A model generated the notes under the pieces. It worked only from the letters and a program-made list of their open reading frames with translations. It made no database searches and was not told the DNA's origin. Shown here in pieces: positions 34,601 to 46,000 of a stretch of DNA of 64,000 nucleotides. The stretch is from NCBI GenBank assembly GCA_963762735.1, contig CAVXMG010000014.1, forward strand, positions 1 to 64,000. The letters are read 5' to 3'. Origin of the DNA: DASXKD01 sp963762735 (GTDB lineage Bacteria; Actinomycetota; Actinomycetes; Streptosporangiales; Streptosporangiaceae). Position 1 is the first letter of the stretch; every line of letters begins with the position of its first letter. Made by a program: the position numbers and the translations under genes.

Positions 34601-37308
34601 TGCTGGGCTGGCCGACGATCCCCAGCGACCGGAAGCCGATGGCGTCGTATTGCGGCATGGTCAGCCCGGTGGCGACGGTGTTCGCGTCCTGGGTCCAGGC
34701 AGACACGTTCTTCGACCCGCCGTTCGCCTTGACCAGCGCCTGGTAGGTGGACTCCAGGGCGGCGTCGAGCGCCGTGCCGCAGGAGTTCAGCCCGCCGCTG
34801 CTGCTACAGAGTCTTCGTGGTCACCTCGGGGCTGAACGGCTGCGCGACGCTGGTGCCGGTGAACTGGTCCAGGGCCTTGACCGTGTAGCCCTCCCAGCCG
34901 CCGTCGTAGGCGCTGCCGAGGTGACTGCCGCCGTTGTAGGGCTCGTTGACGAAGCCCATCGGGAAGACGTTGTATCCGCCGGGGTTGGTGCCGCCGGCCG
35001 CGAACAGCGGGTCGAAGATGCCCTTGATCACCGCCGGGGTGAGCTGGTCCATGATCGCCACCGCGTCGGCCTGCTGGTACTGCGTGGCGCTGGCCGAGGC
35101 GAGGATCCGGTGCGCGCCGGAGGAGTACCAGGCGCGCAGCGCGGCGAGCATCTGGTTCACGCCGGCCGGCTCGTGCCGCCCGGCGACCGCATGCAGCAGC
35201 GGGGGCAGGATGGTCAGCCCGTCCAGGTCCTGGCTCGCCGCGGTCTCCATCGCCTGCACCAGGTCCGCCCGGGTGATCTTGCCGTGGTGCAGCGCGAACT
35301 GGTGCTGGATCTGCGTGGTGAGCATCTGCACCCGGTACACCGGCCCGTACCCGTACTCGCCGTCGGAGGCGGAGAACAGCGGGGCCGGCTTGTTGTTCCA
35401 GCTGTCGAAGAACCCCTGCGGCGGGTTGATCTGGTGCACGTGCTTGGACGCGGGCAGGAACCCGAGCCACTCCGACCCTCCGGTGCCCCAGGTGGGCAGG
35501 TTGGGGTCCACGTCCGAGGGGCGCACCGGGTCCAGGCCGCTGACGTAGTAGGCGATGTCCTTGCTGTCGGCGTAGAACCAGTTGAACGTGTAGTCGACAT
35601 GGCTGGCGGCGGCCATCCACGACTTCGCGCTGTGGGTGAGCGCGGGCTCCCCGAAGCCCAGGAACCCGATCACCGAGTCCACGTCGTGGTTGTAGGTGGA
35701 GCGCTGGTTCACCACCGCCACCGGCTTGCCGCCAAGGGCCGTGGTCCAGCCCTGCACGACGCCGTGCACGGTCAGGTGGATCTTGTGGTCGAGCGCCTTC
35801 CCGCTGATGGCCCCGTCCGGGAACGTCTCGTTCACCATCGGGATGCACTTGCCCTTGAACTCATAGAACGTGCCCGTCGGCGACACCGGGCCGCCGTTGG
35901 GGTTGCAGATCAGCTCCAGCCGCTGGTCGGTCAGGTCGCTGCCCGCGGACGTGGCCGACCAGGCGTAGTCGACGCCGCGGCCCAGTTCGACGAAGCCGGT
36001 GCCGGGGAAGGACGCGCCCTCGGCGTCGTAGCCGGGTGAGTGCAGGTCCTCCTGCATGAGGATCTGCGGGGCGAAGTAGGACACCTGCGGGCCGAAGACC
36101 GCCAGCGGGTGCCCATCGGCGGAGTGGCTGGCCCCCACCACCAGGGCGTTGCTCATCTGGGCCGGGAACCGCAGCAGCGACTCGATGACCGACAGCCCGG
36201 CCTTGCTCGGCGCGGTGGCCGAGCAGCCGGGCGTGGTGTCCACCGGGCCGCCCTTCAGCGGAGCGCTGGGGTTGTCGGGGATGGCGGTCGTCGCCGGGTT
36301 GACATGGCCCGGGATCTCGTAGGGGAAGGACTTGTTCACCACCGTCGTCGGGGCGGCCGGGTCGTTCTGCTCCTTGAAGTCGGTGAACGCGGTCGCGCCC
36401 CCGGACTGGCCGAGCTGGCCCTGCAGGTAGCGCAGCAGGGCGGAGTTGGCGACCTCGCCGCCGCCGCCGTCGCCGAAGATCCCGCCGATCAGCCCGGCGA
36501 CCCCGACGACGTCCGCCGGGGTCCACGGCTTCGGCGGGCCGAACAGCGTGTACTCGACCGGCAGCAGCGCCGGGTCGGTGAGTGCCTTGGTGATGTAGGC
36601 GTTGATCCCCTGCACGTACGAGCGGATCATCTGCACGGCGAGGCGGCCTTGCGCGCCGTATTCGATCGGCAGCGCGTTGATCTGGGCGTTGGCCTGTGCG
36701 GTCGTGTAGGGCGCGAGCAGCAACTCGTCGTGGTCCATCTGCTCGTCGGCGCAGGACGGGCCGAGGAGGGAGGTGAGCGTGCCCTCCCCGTAGTGGCGCA
36801 GCACGTCCATGAGGAACAGCCGGTCCTGCGCCTGGGCGTACCCGGCGCCGAACGCAAGCGCGCCGTTTGTCTTCCCGTAGATATGGGGGATGTCGTGGGT
36901 GTCCCGGTAGATGACCACAGGAACGTTCGGCGAGGGGTGCTGGGTGGCGATGATCTGGCCGGTCTTCACCCCGAACGACTCGCCCAGGTAGTAGTTGTGC
37001 AGCGTGGCATCGGTCAGCGAGGGGTAACCGAACTCCAGGTTCTCGTACGGCGCGAGCTGGTCCTGGCTGTGCGGCGGGCGCTGGCCCGTCGCCTCGAACT
37101 GTGTCAGTTGTGCCGCGTTGACCAGGCCGTTCTCTCCCGCAGGCAGGATGAACATGGCCTGGCCATGGGCGAAGTCATCGGCCTGGTACACCGGCCGCAG
37201 CGAGAACCCGCCCGGGCCGGTCGCGGCCAGCGCCGGGCCACCAGCGGTCGTCAGCGCGACCACGCCTGCGATGCCAGCAATCCACCAAGAACGCCCCAGT
37301 TTGCGCAT
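34542..37308 (-). CDS. Secreted penicillin acylase family protein (Ntn hydrolase), frameshifted near the C-terminus
   Basis: This is a large penicillin/AHL-acylase-family protein starting at ATG 37308 with a signal peptide (MRKLGRSWWIAGIAGVVALT). The alpha chain has YRDTHDIPHIYGKT and GYAQAQDRLFLMDVLRHYGEG. Autoprocessing would occur before S386 in QMSNALVVGASHSADG, the N-terminal serine nucleophile of the beta chain, although the preceding residue is Met rather than Gly. The frame stops at 34804 after VTTKTL. One extra base there hides the real end, SSGGLNSCGTALDAALESTY through to FPAHR at 34542, giving about 921 residues. Members cleave amide side chains of beta-lactams or acyl-homoserine lactones. 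A periplasmic or secreted location is expected. Confidence 0.9.
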
Positions 37309-37357
37309 GGGCGGCAGCCTAACCTTCGGGGCGCCAAAGATCGAGAGACCGCGGCGG

Positions 37358-38407
37358 CTAAGTTACCAGCGCGTACAAGTCGGGCTCGCCGGCCTGCGCG
37401 GCGGTCACGCGCACCCGGCCCGCGTCGGCGAGATGGCGCAGGTGCGCGCCGGCTTCGGCGAGCGCGGCGCGGCGCATGAAGCCGATGACCGACGACCAGC
37501 CACGGGACCAGGTGAGCTCCTCGGTCACCTGCCAAGCCGTGGCCGGGCCGAGCCGGGCCAGGATGGCGAGCACCTCGTCGCAGCGGCGCTCGTGGTGCGC
37601 GAGCAGCATCTTGACCCGGGCGGCCAGGCCGTCGAACCGGTACTCGTGGGCGGGCAGTGCCTCCGCCTCGTCGTAGGCGGCGATGAGTTCCAGCGAGCGC
37701 AGGTAGGCGGCCAGCGGGGGCTCGGCGAAGTTCGACTGCAGCCCGATGTTGGGGCTGATCCGCGGCAGCACATGGTCGCCGGTGAGAAGCAGGTTCTCGG
37801 ATTCCTCGTGCAGGCACAGGTGCCCGGGCGTGTGCCCGGGGGTCCACACCGCCCGCACCTGCCGGCCTGGCAGCGGCACCAGGTCGCCGTGGCCGAGCAG
37901 GACATCGGCCTTGGCCATGGCCTGGAAGGCACGCAGGGCGCCGTCGTTGACCGCGATGCCGGCCGCGACGTCGTCCGGCACGCCGCACCGGGCCAGCCAG
38001 GCAAGGTCGGCGCGCCGGGTGTCGGCGTCGTGCGGCCGCAGCGCCGACAGCGTGCTCATCTCCGCCGGGTGCATGGCGACCCACGCCCCGCTCGCCTCGC
38101 GCAGCCGGGCGGACAGGCCGTGGTGGTCGGGATGGATGTGGGTCACCACGATCCCGGTGACGTCGGCGGGTGAGGCTCCGGCCGCCTTGAGGCCCTCCGC
38201 CAGAGCCTGCCATGTGGCTTCGCAGTCCCAGCCAGGGTCCACGACCACCAGCCCGCTTCCAGCGGCGATCAGGTAGGTCAGGGTGTAGCGCAGCGGGCTG
38301 TCCGGGATCGGCACGGGCACCGACCACAGGTCCGGGCGCACCTGTTCGATGGGCGGGGCGGTGCGCGCCAGCCAGGCCTCCCGCTGGGCCGTCCCGGTCA
38401 CCCGCAC
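37358..38407 (-). CDS. MBL-fold metallo-hydrolase
   Basis: This 349-residue protein has the full metallo-beta-lactamase signature: VVTHIHPDHHG (HxHxDH), the HTPGHLCLH histidine and a GDHVLPRISPN aspartate, which bind two zinc ions. The C-terminal about 100 residues are helical with a winged-helix-like end (TEELTWSRGW, then RHLADAGRVRVTAAQ), as in the LACTB2/MBL 'winged helix' subgroup. GTG 38407 is the best start because the sequence upstream is low-complexity and no better ribosome binding site is found. The substrate may be a thioester, lactone or nucleotide, none of it evident. It ends 50 bases from the start of the penicillin acylase gene and runs in the same direction. Confidence 0.9.
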   Translation of the reverse strand: MRVTGTAQREAWLARTAPPIEQVRPDLWSVPVPIPDSPLRYTLTYLIAAGSGLVVVDPGWDCEATWQALAEGLKAAGASPADVTGIVVTHIHPDHHGLSARLREASGAWVAMHPAEMSTLSALRPHDADTRRADLAWLARCGVPDDVAAGIAVNDGALRAFQAMAKADVLLGHGDLVPLPGRQVRAVWTPGHTPGHLCLHEESENLLLTGDHVLPRISPNIGLQSNFAEPPLAAYLRSLELIAAYDEAEALPAHEYRFDGLAARVKMLLAHHERRCDEVLAILARLGPATAWQVTEELTWSRGWSSVIGFMRRAALAEAGAHLRHLADAGRVRVTAAQAGEPDLYALVT

Positions 38408-38438
38408 ATGTTGTCCCGTCTCGAGCTGGCCAGGCCGG

Positions 38439-38690
38439 TTAGGCGACCCGCCGCCAGCCGAGTTCGCCGACCTTCCACCGGGCGATGGCGCGGTGCCGGC
38501 TGACGAGCTTGACCTCCCGCAGCCGGCTGCCATGGCGGTACATCGCCTGCTCAGCCTCGATTATGCCGCTCGCGGCCGAGGGCTGGGGGATCTCCCGCTT
38601 GACACCGGACTGCTCGATCAGGATGAGGTTCGCCGGCCGGGACGGGCGCCGCGGCAGGACGGCACGGCCAGCGTCACTAGAATCGATCAC
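38439..38690 (-). CDS. Small hypothetical protein
   Basis: This 83-residue minus-strand frame has strongly GC-ending codons and a basic C-terminus (GSRLREVKLVSRHRAIARWK then VGELGWRRVA). A hydrophobic NLILIEQSG and IIEAEQAMYRHG in the middle look like a real protein. GTG 38690 is the likely start, with no good ribosome binding site. It lies 31 bases upstream of the MBL gene start on the same strand. I do not recognise the family, and a non-coding origin cannot be excluded. Confidence 0.5.
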   Translation of the reverse strand: MIDSSDAGRAVLPRRPSRPANLILIEQSGVKREIPQPSAASGIIEAEQAMYRHGSRLREVKLVSRHRAIARWKVGELGWRRVA

Positions 38691-38938
38691 ACTCGTTAAG
38701 ACATCCCGGCAGCACCCGGCTGTTCCCACAGGCGGTATGGCATGCGACACACCCAGGACTCGCGGACGCGATTCAGGCGAATCTGGCGTGAGTCCTCCGC
38801 AGGCCGCCTACGCTGGGCTGAGACGAGGGTGCGTGGCTACGAGGGCAATGACGAGGGCATCGGGGTGCCCGAGATCGGGCGGGCCAATGCCCGCTTGGAC
38901 GCCTGCCGCGCAGGCCCGCCAACGGAGGTATCGCCCAG

Positions 38939-40405
38939 GTGACACGGGTGTCGACCCACCCGCCCGGCCCGCCAGGGCCGGCCGGGCCGGACACCCTGCC
39001 CTTCGCGGCACCTGACCTCACCGTCGGGAACGGCCCGGTCGAGTGGGTCATGAGCCGGGTGATCCGGAAACTGGCCTGGAGCCGGCTGTCGGATCCCGTG
39101 GTCGCCCTCTCCCTGTCCGGGGCTGGCCTGCTGCTCGGCATGATCGTCGGGGCGACCGCGCCGAACGCCGAGACGATACCCCTCCAGTTGCCGCTGTCGC
39201 ACCTCCTGCCGTCGCTGGGCCATTCGGAAACCAACATCGTCATCGCGTCGGTCCTGCTCTACACCGGCAACATCCTGGCCTGCCTGGGCCTGGCCGGGAT
39301 GCTGTGGGCGCACAGCCAGGGCTGGCGCCCCAACCCCAAGCACCTGCTGTGGGCAAGCGCGGCCATCATCGCGGTGATGGTCAGCCTCACCCCGGTGGGC
39401 TCCTCCGACACAGGGAGCTACGCGGCCTACGGCCGGATCGCGGCGCTGGGCGGCAACCCGTATACCACCGGGCCGCTGGCGTTCCTCGGGCCGCATTCCT
39501 CCTACACGCAGGCCGTCGGCACGCTGTGGAAGACACAGCCGTCGGTGTACGGCCCGTTCGCCACGGTGATCCAGTCCTTCGCGGCATCGATCGGCGGCCC
39601 GAACGTCAGCATGACGGTCTGGGCCCTGATGATCCTCAACGGGGCCGTCTTCATCGGGGTCGGGTTCCTGCTGCTGAAGACCTCCGCCGACCCGGTCCGG
39701 GCGACCCTGTTCTGGACCGCGAACCCGGTGCTCATCCAGCAACTGGTGAGCGGGGGCCACCTCGACACGCTGGTGGCGGCGGCGGCGATCTGCGCGATCC
39801 AGGTGGCGCGCCGCGTCTCCGGCATGTGGGGGGACGTGCTGATCGGCGTGCTGATCGGCCTCGCCTGCGGGATCAAGGTCAACGCGGTGCTCATCGCCCT
39901 CGGGCTGGCCTGGCCGCTGCTGCGGCGGCACGAGTGGATGCGCACCACCAGGATCGCGCTGGTGGCCCTGGCGACGGTCGCGCTGCAGTACTGGCCGTAC
40001 GGGCTTGTCGCGCTGAAACCGATCTTCGGCGGGCTGAAACTCGCCACGCTGCCCTCGCCATGGCGGTTCCTCGAACTGATCGGCGCGGGGCTCGGCGGCC
40101 CAGGGGCCGAGCACACGGTGGCCACTGTCATGGGATATCTCTGGCCGGTCGCCATGATCATCGTGGCCTGGCTCGTCTACCAGCGGATCTCCTCGGACCA
40201 GCCGGGCGAGGTGGTGGCGCCGTTCGCGCTGACCTACGCCTGGATCCTCGTCGCCCCGTGGGTGTTCGCCTGGTACACCGGCATCGCCTGGGTCGCGCTG
40301 ACCCAGGTGCCGCGAAACCGGATGACCCGCTGGCTGACGCTCGTCACGGTCTTCCTTGCCCTGTGCCATTCCAGCGGCGGCCAGGCGACGCCAGGGATCC
40401 GCTGA
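38939..40405 (+). CDS. GT-C type membrane glycosyltransferase-like protein (mannosyltransferase-like)
   Basis: This 488-residue protein has about 11-13 transmembrane helices and the loop pattern of polyprenol-phosphate-sugar dependent GT-C enzymes: LTPVGSSDTGSYAAYGRIAA in the first large loop holds the acidic residue typical of the catalytic site, followed by LGGNPYTTGP. The actinobacterial MptB/alpha-1,6-mannosyltransferase-like proteins share this layout. GTG 38939 has GGAGGT nine bases upstream. It would transfer a sugar from a lipid carrier outside the membrane. A second GT-C gene follows 55 bases after the stop, so the pair are probably one operon. The exact donor and acceptor are unknown. 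Confidence 0.83.
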   Translation: MTRVSTHPPGPPGPAGPDTLPFAAPDLTVGNGPVEWVMSRVIRKLAWSRLSDPVVALSLSGAGLLLGMIVGATAPNAETIPLQLPLSHLLPSLGHSETNIVIASVLLYTGNILACLGLAGMLWAHSQGWRPNPKHLLWASAAIIAVMVSLTPVGSSDTGSYAAYGRIAALGGNPYTTGPLAFLGPHSSYTQAVGTLWKTQPSVYGPFATVIQSFAASIGGPNVSMTVWALMILNGAVFIGVGFLLLKTSADPVRATLFWTANPVLIQQLVSGGHLDTLVAAAAICAIQVARRVSGMWGDVLIGVLIGLACGIKVNAVLIALGLAWPLLRRHEWMRTTRIALVALATVALQYWPYGLVALKPIFGGLKLATLPSPWRFLELIGAGLGGPGAEHTVATVMGYLWPVAMIIVAWLVYQRISSDQPGEVVAPFALTYAWILVAPWVFAWYTGIAWVALTQVPRNRMTRWLTLVTVFLALCHSSGGQATPGIR

Positions 40406-40460
40406 TCACGCCTCCCGGCGACCGCCATGCTCGAAAAAAGCCAGGTAGAACCGACAACGC

Positions 40461-41916
40461 GTGGAGAACGGCACCGCGCCGCCCCGGCCGCAAGACAGCC
40501 GCGCGCACCTGGCCGCGGCGGCCCTGCGACGGCACTGGCTGGCGGCCGTGCTGCTGGCCGCCGGGCTGGCGCTCCGGGTGCTCGCCCAGTTCGCCTACCG
40601 GCCGGTGCTGTTCTACATCGACACGACCAGGTACCTGTACAACGACGCGCCCGGCATGGACCCGGTCGGCTACAAGGGGCCGCTGCGGGCGATTCTCGCG
40701 GTCGCCAACTTCAACACCGTCGCCGCCGTCCAGCATCTGCTCGGCCTGGCCATGGCCGTGGTCCTCTACCTGCTGTTGCTGCGCCGCGGCAGTCCTCGCT
40801 GGCTGGCCGCGCTGGCCATGGCGCCGCTGCTGCTCGACGCCTACCAGGTCCAGATCGAGCAGACGCTCATGCCGGACATCTGGTTCGAGGCGTTGATCGT
40901 GGCGGGCCTGGCCGTCCTGCTGTGGCGGCCTGCCCCGGGCTGGCGGGCGGTCCTGGCCGGCGGCCTGGTGCTGGGTACATCGGTCGATCTTCGCCCAGGT
41001 CGGCGAGGCGCTGCTGCTGCCCGCGGTGATCTACCTGCTGGCGCTCGGCGGCGGCTGGCGGCGGGCCTTCGGCAAGGCGGGCGTCTTGTGCGCAGCCTTC
41101 GCCCTGCCGATCCTCGCCTACAGCACCGTCAACTACCTGGCCGCCGGCGAACTTCTTCCCGTCCCGCACCGGCGTCACCTCCGTCTACGGCCGGATGGCG
41201 GCGGCGGCGGACTGCGCCACGCTTCGGCTGCCGCAGGCCGAGCAGGGGATGTGCCCGACCAGGGCCCAGCAGGCGCTCGGCCCCGACTTCCTGGAGTTCG
41301 GCACAGGATTCGCCGATCCAGCCGTACTACGAACGGCCTGCCCCGCGACACGGTGAACACCCTGATCATCGACTTCAACCACCGGGTGCTGGCCCAGCAG
41401 CCGCTGCGCGTGCTGCGCGCCTACGCGCGCGACGTGGTCCGGCCGTTCGCGCTGACCAGGGACGGCAGCCCAGGTGTCACGGCCATCTCCCGCTGGCAGT
41501 TCCAGACGTACTACCCCTACTTCGCGCCGCACGCGTCCCGGCAGGTCATCGACTCCTCGGTGGACCGTTACGGCGGGGGCAGGCCCGCCGTCTGGGTGCC
41601 GGCCGCCATGTTCCTGCGCGCCTACCAGTTGCACGGCGGGTACACCCCCGGGCCGCTGTTCGCGCTGTGCGTGCTGGCCGGCCTGATCGGCTCGGTGAGC
41701 CTGCTGGTGCGCAGGCGGGCAGGCCAGGCCACCCGTGAGCCCGCGCTCGCCTGCCTGCTGTTTTTCGCCTCGGGCGTGTCGGTGCTGCTGGTCTCCGACG
41801 TGTTCGAGTTCTCCTGGCGATACCTGCTCCCGGCCCTGGTCACCCTGGTCCCGGCCGGCGCCCTTGGCATCGCCGTCATCATCCGCGCGGCGCGGGCCCG
41901 CCCCGTTCCCGGCTGA
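40461..41916 (+). pseudogene. GT-C type membrane protein, multiply frameshifted
   Basis: A second polytopic protein begins at GTG 40461 (MENGTAPPRPQDSRAHLAAA). Transmembrane helices are clear in LRVLAQFAYRPVLFYIDTTR (with the loop DT pair), LLGLAMAVVLYLLLL and MAPLLLDAYQVQIEQTLMPD, the last being typical of GT-C/PMT-like proteins. The frame shifts near 40985 (FAQVGEALLLPAVIYLLAL continues in another frame), near 41155 (SRTGVTSVYGRMAAAADCAT) and near 41310 (IQPYYERLPRDTVNTLIIDF). The last third (LRAYARDVVRPFALTRDGS to the stop at 41916) is continuous. Corrected length is about 484 residues. It is likely the partner of the gene just upstream and acts on the same glycan. Confidence 0.75.
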
Positions 41917-41997
41917 CCGGGCGGCCCGCCCGGCCGATGACTTCCCGCCGCGGGGAAGGTCCTACAGGAAACGGGCCACGACGCCGGAAGAGGACCG

Positions 41998-42942
41998 ATG
42001 CAGGTACCCACGCCCCACCCTGAACTGCACGGCTGGCAGCGCTTTATCGGCAGGTGGACGACGCAGGCAACTCATCCGCTGCTTCCCGGCACCGTCGTGC
42101 GCGGGCACGCCACGTTCGAGTGGCTTGACGGCCGGCGATTCCTGATCCAGCGCTGGCACTACGACCATCCGGAGATCCCCGACGCTGTCGCGATCACCGG
42201 CGTCACCGATGGGCAGCTGTCGATGCATTACTTCGACTACCGCGGCGTGTACCGGAGGTACGCGGTCACCTTCGAGGAAGCCCAGTGGCGGTTCTGGCGC
42301 GACACGCCCGGGTTCAGCCAGCGATTCACCGGCACCCTCAGCGCCGATGGCGACACGATCACCGGCCAGGGCCAGCTGTCCCGTGACGGGACCGGCTGGG
42401 AGGACGACCTCGCGATCACCTACCGGCGAGGCCCGGCAACGTCCGGCCCGGCGGCGGGCGGCCATCCCGGCCTCAACGCGATGGCGCGGCGTGTGATCGA
42501 CGCCAATCACTACATGACGCTGGGGACGACGGACCCCGATGGCCGGCCGCGGCTGTCGCCGGTGTACTACACCCCCGCACGGCACTCGGACTTCTACTGG
42601 GTCTCCTCGCCCGAAGCCCAGCACTCGCGCAACCTGGCGGAGCGCCCTGAGGCCGAAGTCGTGATCTTCGACTCCACCGCGCCCGCGGGCGAAGGCGAGG
42701 CCGTCTACATCACAGCCACCGCCAGAGCGATACGCGACGACGAACTGGAAGCCGTCTGCCCCGAAGCATTCAGGACCACCGCCGGCGCACGACGGTTCAC
42801 GCCCGCCGATCTGCGGGATGGCGCCCTGCGGCTGTACGTCGCGCATACAAGATCATGCGAGGTCCACGTCGCCGCGCATCATCCCGGCCACGGCCGCGGC
42901 ATCGACACCCGCCAGCAGGCCGACCCCACCTCGGCAGGATAA
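41998..42942 (+). CDS. Fusion of a DUF1579-like domain and a pyridoxamine 5'-phosphate oxidase-fold domain
   Basis: This 314-residue protein joins two families. Residues 1-150 resemble DUF1579-like lipocalin-type proteins (LHGWQRFIGRWTTQATHPL, WRFWRDTPGFSQRFTGTLS). Residues about 155-300 are a PNPOx/FMN-binding split barrel: HYMTLGTTDPDGRPRLSPVY, then DFYWVSSPEAQHSRNLAERP. F420- or FMN-dependent chemistry is common in actinomycete members of this second family. ATG 41998 has GGAAGAGGA upstream. The two domains occur separately elsewhere, so a fusion is noteworthy. The ligand is not known. It lies between the GT-C genes and the alpha-mannosidase, all on the plus strand. Confidence 0.82.
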   Translation: MQVPTPHPELHGWQRFIGRWTTQATHPLLPGTVVRGHATFEWLDGRRFLIQRWHYDHPEIPDAVAITGVTDGQLSMHYFDYRGVYRRYAVTFEEAQWRFWRDTPGFSQRFTGTLSADGDTITGQGQLSRDGTGWEDDLAITYRRGPATSGPAAGGHPGLNAMARRVIDANHYMTLGTTDPDGRPRLSPVYYTPARHSDFYWVSSPEAQHSRNLAERPEAEVVIFDSTAPAGEGEAVYITATARAIRDDELEAVCPEAFRTTAGARRFTPADLRDGALRLYVAHTRSCEVHVAAHHPGHGRGIDTRQQADPTSAG

Positions 42943-43040
42943 AAGCCGCCCCGCCCGCGCCCCGCCGGGGGCCAGGCCAGCCCGCCGGAACGGGCCCGGC
43001 AGGTGGCGGAGCCCGGCCCGTGACGTGTGACGATGAGGTC

Positions 43041-46000
43041 ATGCGGATCGTGCAGGCAGAGTCCACCCCGTTGTTCGTCAGCACCGAACGCGGCCCGTGC
43101 CAGGTCGTGCGGGTCACGGTGGCGGGCGGGCCGCCAGGGGCGGGCGCGCCGGGCCCGGTCCGCGTCCGGGTCGAGGGCCCTGGGGTGACCACGCCGCGGC
43201 CGGCCGGCATCGACGAGCTGCCGCCCGGCGCGGAACGGACCGCCGAGGTGCCGGTGACCGTCGCTGCCCCGCATGGGCCGGGCAGCAGGCTGAGCGTGAC
43301 GGTGATCGCGGAGGCCCCCGGCATCCGGGCCGAGCAGGCGGGTGAGATCACCGCCGCCGAGCCGGGCTGGACGATCTGGATGGTCTGCCACTTCCACTAC
43401 GACCCGGTGTGGTGGAACACCCAGGGCGGCTTCACCGAGGCGGGGCTGGCGATGCCGGGCGAGGACGGCAGGCTGCCCGACGTGCGCACGGCGTTCGAGT
43501 TGGTGCGGCTGCACCTGGACGCGGCCCGCGACGACCCCGACTACAAGTTCGTGCTGGCCGAGGTGGATTACCTCAAGCCGTACTTCGACGCGCACCCGGA
43601 GGACCGCGCGGAACTGCGGGAGCTGATCGCGGCCGGGCGGGCGGAACTCGTCGGCGGCGCGTACAACGAGCCCAACACCAACCTGACCTCGGCCGAGTCC
43701 ACGATCCGCAACATCGTCTACGGGCTCGGCCACCAGCGGGACGTGCTCGGCGCGGACCCGTCGGTCGCCTGGGCGCTTGACGCGTTCGGGCACGACCCTG
43801 GTTACCCGGGGCTGATGGCGGCGGCCGGGATGACCGGGTCGGCCTGGGCGCGCGGGCCGTACCACCAGTGGGGCCCGTGGCGCACGGTCGGCGACAACGC
43901 CCGGATGCAGTTCCCGAGCGAGTTCGAGTGGATCTCCCCCGACGGCCGGGGCCTGCTGACCAGCTACATGGCCAACCACTACGGCGCGGGCTGGGTGATC
44001 CACCAGGCCGCCGACCTGGCCGCGGCCGAACGGGAGGCGCTCGCGCAGCTTGCCCTGCTCGCCCCGGTGGCGGCGACAAGGAACGTGCTGCTGCCGGTCG
44101 GCGCCGACCACGTCATCCCGCCCCGGTGGGCGACCGAGGTGCACAGGGACTTCGCCGCCCGCTACGCCTGGCCGCGGTGCGTGACCGGGCTGCCGCGGGA
44201 GTTCTTCGCGGCGGTGCGCGCCGAGGCCGCCGAGCGCGGGATCTGGCTCACCCCGCAGACCAGGGACATGAACCCGGTGTACCCGGGCAAGGACGTGTCC
44301 TACATCGACACCAAGCAGGCACAGCGGGCCGCCGAGGTGGCGGTGTCCGACGGCGAGCGGCTGGCCACGCTGGCCTGGCTGGCCGGCGCCGGGTACCCGG
44401 CCGAGTCGCTGGACAAGGCGTGGCGGCAACTGGTGTTCGGCGCGCACCACGACGCGATCACCGGCACCGAGTCCGACCAGGTGTACCTGGACCTGCTCGG
44501 CGGGTGGCGGGAGGCGTTCGAACGGGGCGAGGAGGTGCGCGAGGAGGCGGCGGGCTTCCTGGCCGGCCTGGTGAATACGAGGCAGCAATACGCTACGGGC
44601 GCGGCCGGCGGGGATCCGGCGGGCCGCACGGTCGTCGTGTTCAACACGCTGTCGTGGCCCCGGGCCGGGCTGGCTGCCCGCGCCCTGGAATTCGCCGCGC
44701 CGGGCCCGTCGTGGCTGGCCGTGACCGACGAGACCGGGGCCGAGCGTGCCGTTCCTTGCCGAGGGGATCCGGCGGCACCCCGACCACACCCTGGCCGGCG
44801 TACGGATCACGTTCCTGGCGGAGTTGCCCGCGCTTGGCTACCGCAGCTACCAGGTGAGCGCCGCTCCCGCGCCCGGCTCCCCGGCCGAGCCCGGCTCCCC
44901 GGCCGAGCCCGGCTCCGGGGCTGACCCGGCCGCGGCGGCCGCGGGCTGGGCCACGCTGCTGGGCACGGTGATCGGCAACGACACGTTCGAGGTCTCGGCG
45001 GATCCGGCGAGGGGCGGCGGGCTGAGCAGGGTGCTGGACCAGCGGACGGGCACGGTGTTGCTCCGCGGCCTGGGCAACGAACTGGTCCTCACGCAGGAGT
45101 ACCCGGCACATCCCCGCTGGGGCGAAGGGCCGTGGCTGCTGTGCCCGCGGGGACCTGGAACCGGGTCTGGCAGCGTCCCGGCCAGCGTGTCCGCGCAGCG
45201 CTGCCCGATCGGCTCCCGGCTGGTGGCCCAGTTCCCCCTTGGCGATCTGCGGATCACCCAGGAGACCATCCTTTGGGATGGCCTGGACCGGGTGGAGTTC
45301 CGCACGCACGTCGATGGTTCGATCGGCCAGGACCGGCTGCTGCGGGTCCGGTTCCCCGCGCAGGTGCCCGGCGGCCTCCCGGTGTTCCAGTGCGCCACCG
45401 CCGTGGTCGGTCGCCCGTTCGGCGTGGCCGACTCCGACGTGGCGCAGGACGCCTACACCCTGGACAACCCGGCCTGTGAGTGGTTCGGCCTGAGCAGCGC
45501 CGTGCGGGTGTCGGCGGGCGGCCATATCTGGGCGGCCGGGGTGGCCGAGATCATCCTCCCCGGCGATCCCGCGGTGGACGGGCGTAGCGACGCGGGCGCG
45601 GGTACCGCTGGCGCGGGCGTGGATGTGACAACCAGGCCCCTAGAAGGGCACGGATCTTACATTCATGGCGGGTTCAGTGCGGGCCGGGCGGCCGAGGCCC
45701 CGGCGGAGGGCTGGCGGGCCGGGGTCCGGGCGCTGGTCGCCGCGCTGGCGGCCGCCGGGGTCACGGCGACCTGTTCCCGCGCCGACGGCCCGCGTTACGG
45801 CGCGCTCGACCTGGACTCGAACCTGCCGGACTTCCGGATCGCGATCGGTGGCCCGGATGTCAACCCGTGGACGGCCCGGCTGCTGGCCGCGCTCGGCCCC
45901 GCGGGGACAGGTGCCGCCGCCCGGCTGGCCGCCCCGGGCGGGGCACGGGTCTGGGTGCCCGCGGCGCGCTCCCGCGCGGAGGTGTTCACCGCGAACGCGG

